From AC-32 sp046726435 (GTDB lineage: Bacteria > Actinomycetota > Thermoleophilia > Gaiellales > Gaiellaceae): a DNA stretch of 6,146 bases. Below are positions 4,980 through 6,146 of the stretch, in pieces. A model generated the notes under the pieces. The model had not been told where the DNA came from. It saw nothing but the letters and a program-made list of their open reading frames with translations, and did not search any database. Every line of letters begins with the position of its first letter. Positions within the stretch are counted from its first letter, which is position 1. Made by a program: the position numbers and the translations under genes. The DNA is taken from contig JBKPAM010000169.1 of assembly GCA_046726435.1 (NCBI GenBank), forward strand, positions 1 to 6,146, given 5' to 3'.

Positions 4980-5094
4980 GGGGCGGGAAAACGCCGCGAG
5001 AGGTGGACCTGGCTGTACGGAAGCAGGGATTGGACCGCCGGCGAGCCCGCGGGGCACGGGCGGGCGATGAAGACGGGCGATCGTTCAACGCATA

Positions 5095-5121
5095 AGCGCG
5101 CGGACTAGAGGACGGCGCGCT
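5095..5121. terminator. 7-bp stem-loop downstream of the AI-2E transporter, possible terminator
   Basis: AGCGCGC (5095-5101) and GCGCGCT (5115-5121) are perfect reverse complements with a 13-nt loop. For minus-strand transcription from the transporter gene the hairpin lies about 65-90 nt past the stop codon. The distance and the absence of a T-run make this only a candidate. Confidence 0.28.
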
Positions 5122-5186
5122 ACTCGCAAAGGCCGCGAAGGCGCGTACGGTCTAAACTTGGCCGAGGAGCGTGTCGGCGTCAGCCG

Positions 5187-6146
5187 TCATGTGGGCAACT
5201 TGCTTGCGGCGTCCTCGGCGGCGATGCGAGCTCTTCTGCCGGCGGTGAGCTCCTCCGCGACGATCTGGAGCGCCGCCGCGATCGGCACGCCGATGATCGC
5301 ACCGATCAATCCGAAGAGCGCCCCGAACGTCAGGACGCTGCTAAGGACGGTGAAGCCGGAGACCTCGGCGGCCTTACCGATGATCGTCGGCTGCAGGATG
5401 TAGTTCTCAATCTGCTGGTAGACCACCATCACGATCACGAAGACGATCAAGGCTTGGAGGCCGACCGACAGCGCGACGAGTCCGATGATGACCCCGGCGA
5501 TCGTCGCGCCGACGCTGGGGATGAGGTCGAGGATCCCCGCGATGACCGCCACGGCGAGCGGGTACGGGAGGCCGAGCACCAACGCAGTGACTCCATAGAC
5601 CGTCCCGCAGATCACAGAGATCGCCAAGTTGCCGAGCATGTAGCGCGAGGTCGTGTGGATGACCTGATCCGTGACTCTCAGGTACCGCTTCCGCTTGTCC
5701 CCATACAGCAGGCTTCCGATCCAGTCCCGCCAGCGCGGTTCGTCGATCAGGCCGAAGAGCGTCAGGAAGACAACGGAGAAGAGGAGCGCGACCGCTCCGA
5801 AAGCCGAGGCTCCGACGTGGGCGACGCCGCCCGACACCTTTCCCACCCCGTTGGCGATGTCGCTCGCGTGCTTCCTCAGCGTTTCGAGCGAGTCACTCCC
5901 CCTGTTGATGAAACTGCCGAGATCGCTGTGCCTGGCCTTGTCGACGATCTGTGGTAAGTCGTCGCTGAACCCGCGCACTGCGCCGCTGATCGCCTGCACC
6001 AGGATCAACGCAACGACACCGATGACGAGCACGATCGCCAGCACGAGCACCGTCGAGCACCACCCCCGGCTCCAGCCCAACCGTCGCTCCATCGCAGTCA
6101 CCACCGGCGAGAGAACGGCGACGCTGAAGAGCGACACGAAGATCAC
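5187..6146 (-). CDS. AI-2E family transporter (TqsA/PerM-like), 5' end cut by window edge
   Basis: The 319 visible residues are the C-terminal part of a multi-pass membrane protein; the stop is TGA at 5189-5187. The frame is open at the window edge and its first codon (GTG) is probably internal, because family members have at least one further helix and some 50-70 residues before this point. Visible order: a helix ending SPVVTAMERRLGW (12-24), another at about 31-53, and an amphipathic, largely soluble stretch (55-110). Then come helices around 111-134, 170-193, 196-225, 228-246 and 265-295. The family signatures are DLIPSVGATIAGVIIGL (207-223) and NYILQPTIIGKAAEVSGFTV (248-267), followed by a glycine-rich helix ending in VPIAAAL. 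Members export autoinducer-2 or act as Na+/H+ or other small-solute transporters; which applies here cannot be told. It converges with the CBS gene and shares the hairpin-rich interval with it. Confidence 0.9.
   Translation of the reverse strand: MIFVSLFSVAVLSPVVTAMERRLGWSRGWCSTVLVLAIVLVIGVVALILVQAISGAVRGFSDDLPQIVDKARHSDLGSFINRGSDSLETLRKHASDIANGVGKVSGGVAHVGASAFGAVALLFSVVFLTLFGLIDEPRWRDWIGSLLYGDKRKRYLRVTDQVIHTTSRYMLGNLAISVICGTVYGVTALVLGLPYPLAVAVIAGILDLIPSVGATIAGVIIGLVALSVGLQALIVFVIVMVVYQQIENYILQPTIIGKAAEVSGFTVLSSVLTFGALFGLIGAIIGVPIAAALQIVAEELTAGRRARIAAEDAASKLPT

Larger units (their letters stand above)
4878..5186. other. Intergenic stretch without a recognisable gene, rich in inverted repeats
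   Basis: About 310 bases lie between the CBS terminator and the stop codon of the minus-strand transporter. The + frame beginning near 4879 stays open to a TGA at about 5067-5069, but its translation (for example KLSRTTHSRYLLSRRRAIGL) is Arg-rich, matches no family I know and has no good start. Minus-strand frames show nothing recognisable. What can be seen are several hairpins: 4938-4979, GGCG/CGCC at 4982-4995, GCCCG/CGGGC at 5045-5061, AGCGCGC/GCGCGCT at 5095-5121 and GCCGA/TCGGC at 5161-5178. A TAAACT at 5153-5158 could be a -10 element on the + strand, but no gene follows it. The stretch may hold an untranslated RNA, gene debris, or only the 3' region of the leftward transporter gene. 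Confidence 0.48.

Noticed and set aside
5015..5045. Minus-strand GGTCCAATCCCTGC that resembles a tRNA T-arm and 3' end
   Set aside because: The T-stem does not pair, the loop is one base short of the usual form, and no D-arm, anticodon arm or matching acceptor strand can be found.
5158..5403. 81-codon + strand frame beginning at TTG 5158
   Set aside because: It mostly lies antisense to the AI-2E transporter C-terminus and has no motif; the TAAACT box before it is not enough.
1..6146. Search for a CRISPR array, toxin-antitoxin pair, defence genes, phage genes or a transposase
   Set aside because: No regularly spaced repeats and no such gene families are visible; all confident genes are metabolic, regulatory or envelope types.

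Overview
The window is GC-rich DNA with strong G/C preference at third codon positions and several GTG starts. Its family mix is typical of high-GC Actinomycetota: a DUF7144-type membrane protein, two GAP/Sap-family (sulfolipid-1-addressing-protein-like) sequences, a flippase-like LPG-synthase transmembrane protein, an SRPBCC protein, a polysaccharide deacetylase and a tandem-CBS protein. A soil-type Thermoleophilia or related lineage is plausible, but that is inference. There is no rRNA, no convincing tRNA, no CRISPR array and no transposase gene.

Left part (1-868): a decayed GAP-family gene runs leftward off the window edge, with an in-frame TGA, an apparent internal deletion and no good start. 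A leader with a perfect 9-bp inverted repeat and a strong Shine-Dalgarno (SD) sequence then leads into a small four-helix DUF7144-like membrane protein. That gene ends in a perfect 16-bp-stem hairpin.

Middle (888-4251): four genes run on the + strand: flippase-like membrane protein, GAP-family membrane protein, SRPBCC protein and polysaccharide deacetylase. They suggest a loose cell-envelope or lipid-related run, perhaps partly co-transcribed. The gap between the first two is filled almost exactly by a 166-bp imperfect palindrome (2055-2220). It has perfect 15-bp terminal inverted repeats bounded by TA and looks like a folded, non-autonomous MITE-type element. Its left end overlaps the stop codon of the upstream gene, and its right end carries the SD-like sequence of the downstream gene. 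This is the most interesting object in the window.

Right part (4252-6146): a well-initiated tandem-CBS protein (Hrp1-like) is closed by an 11-bp-stem hairpin. About 310 bases without a recognisable gene but with several inverted repeats follow. Last is the C-terminal 319 residues of an AI-2E-family transporter on the minus strand, cut at its 5' end by the window edge.

I found no defence, secretion or biosynthetic system. Apart from the palindromic element and the orphan intergenic stretch, this is ordinary actinobacterial housekeeping and envelope sequence.
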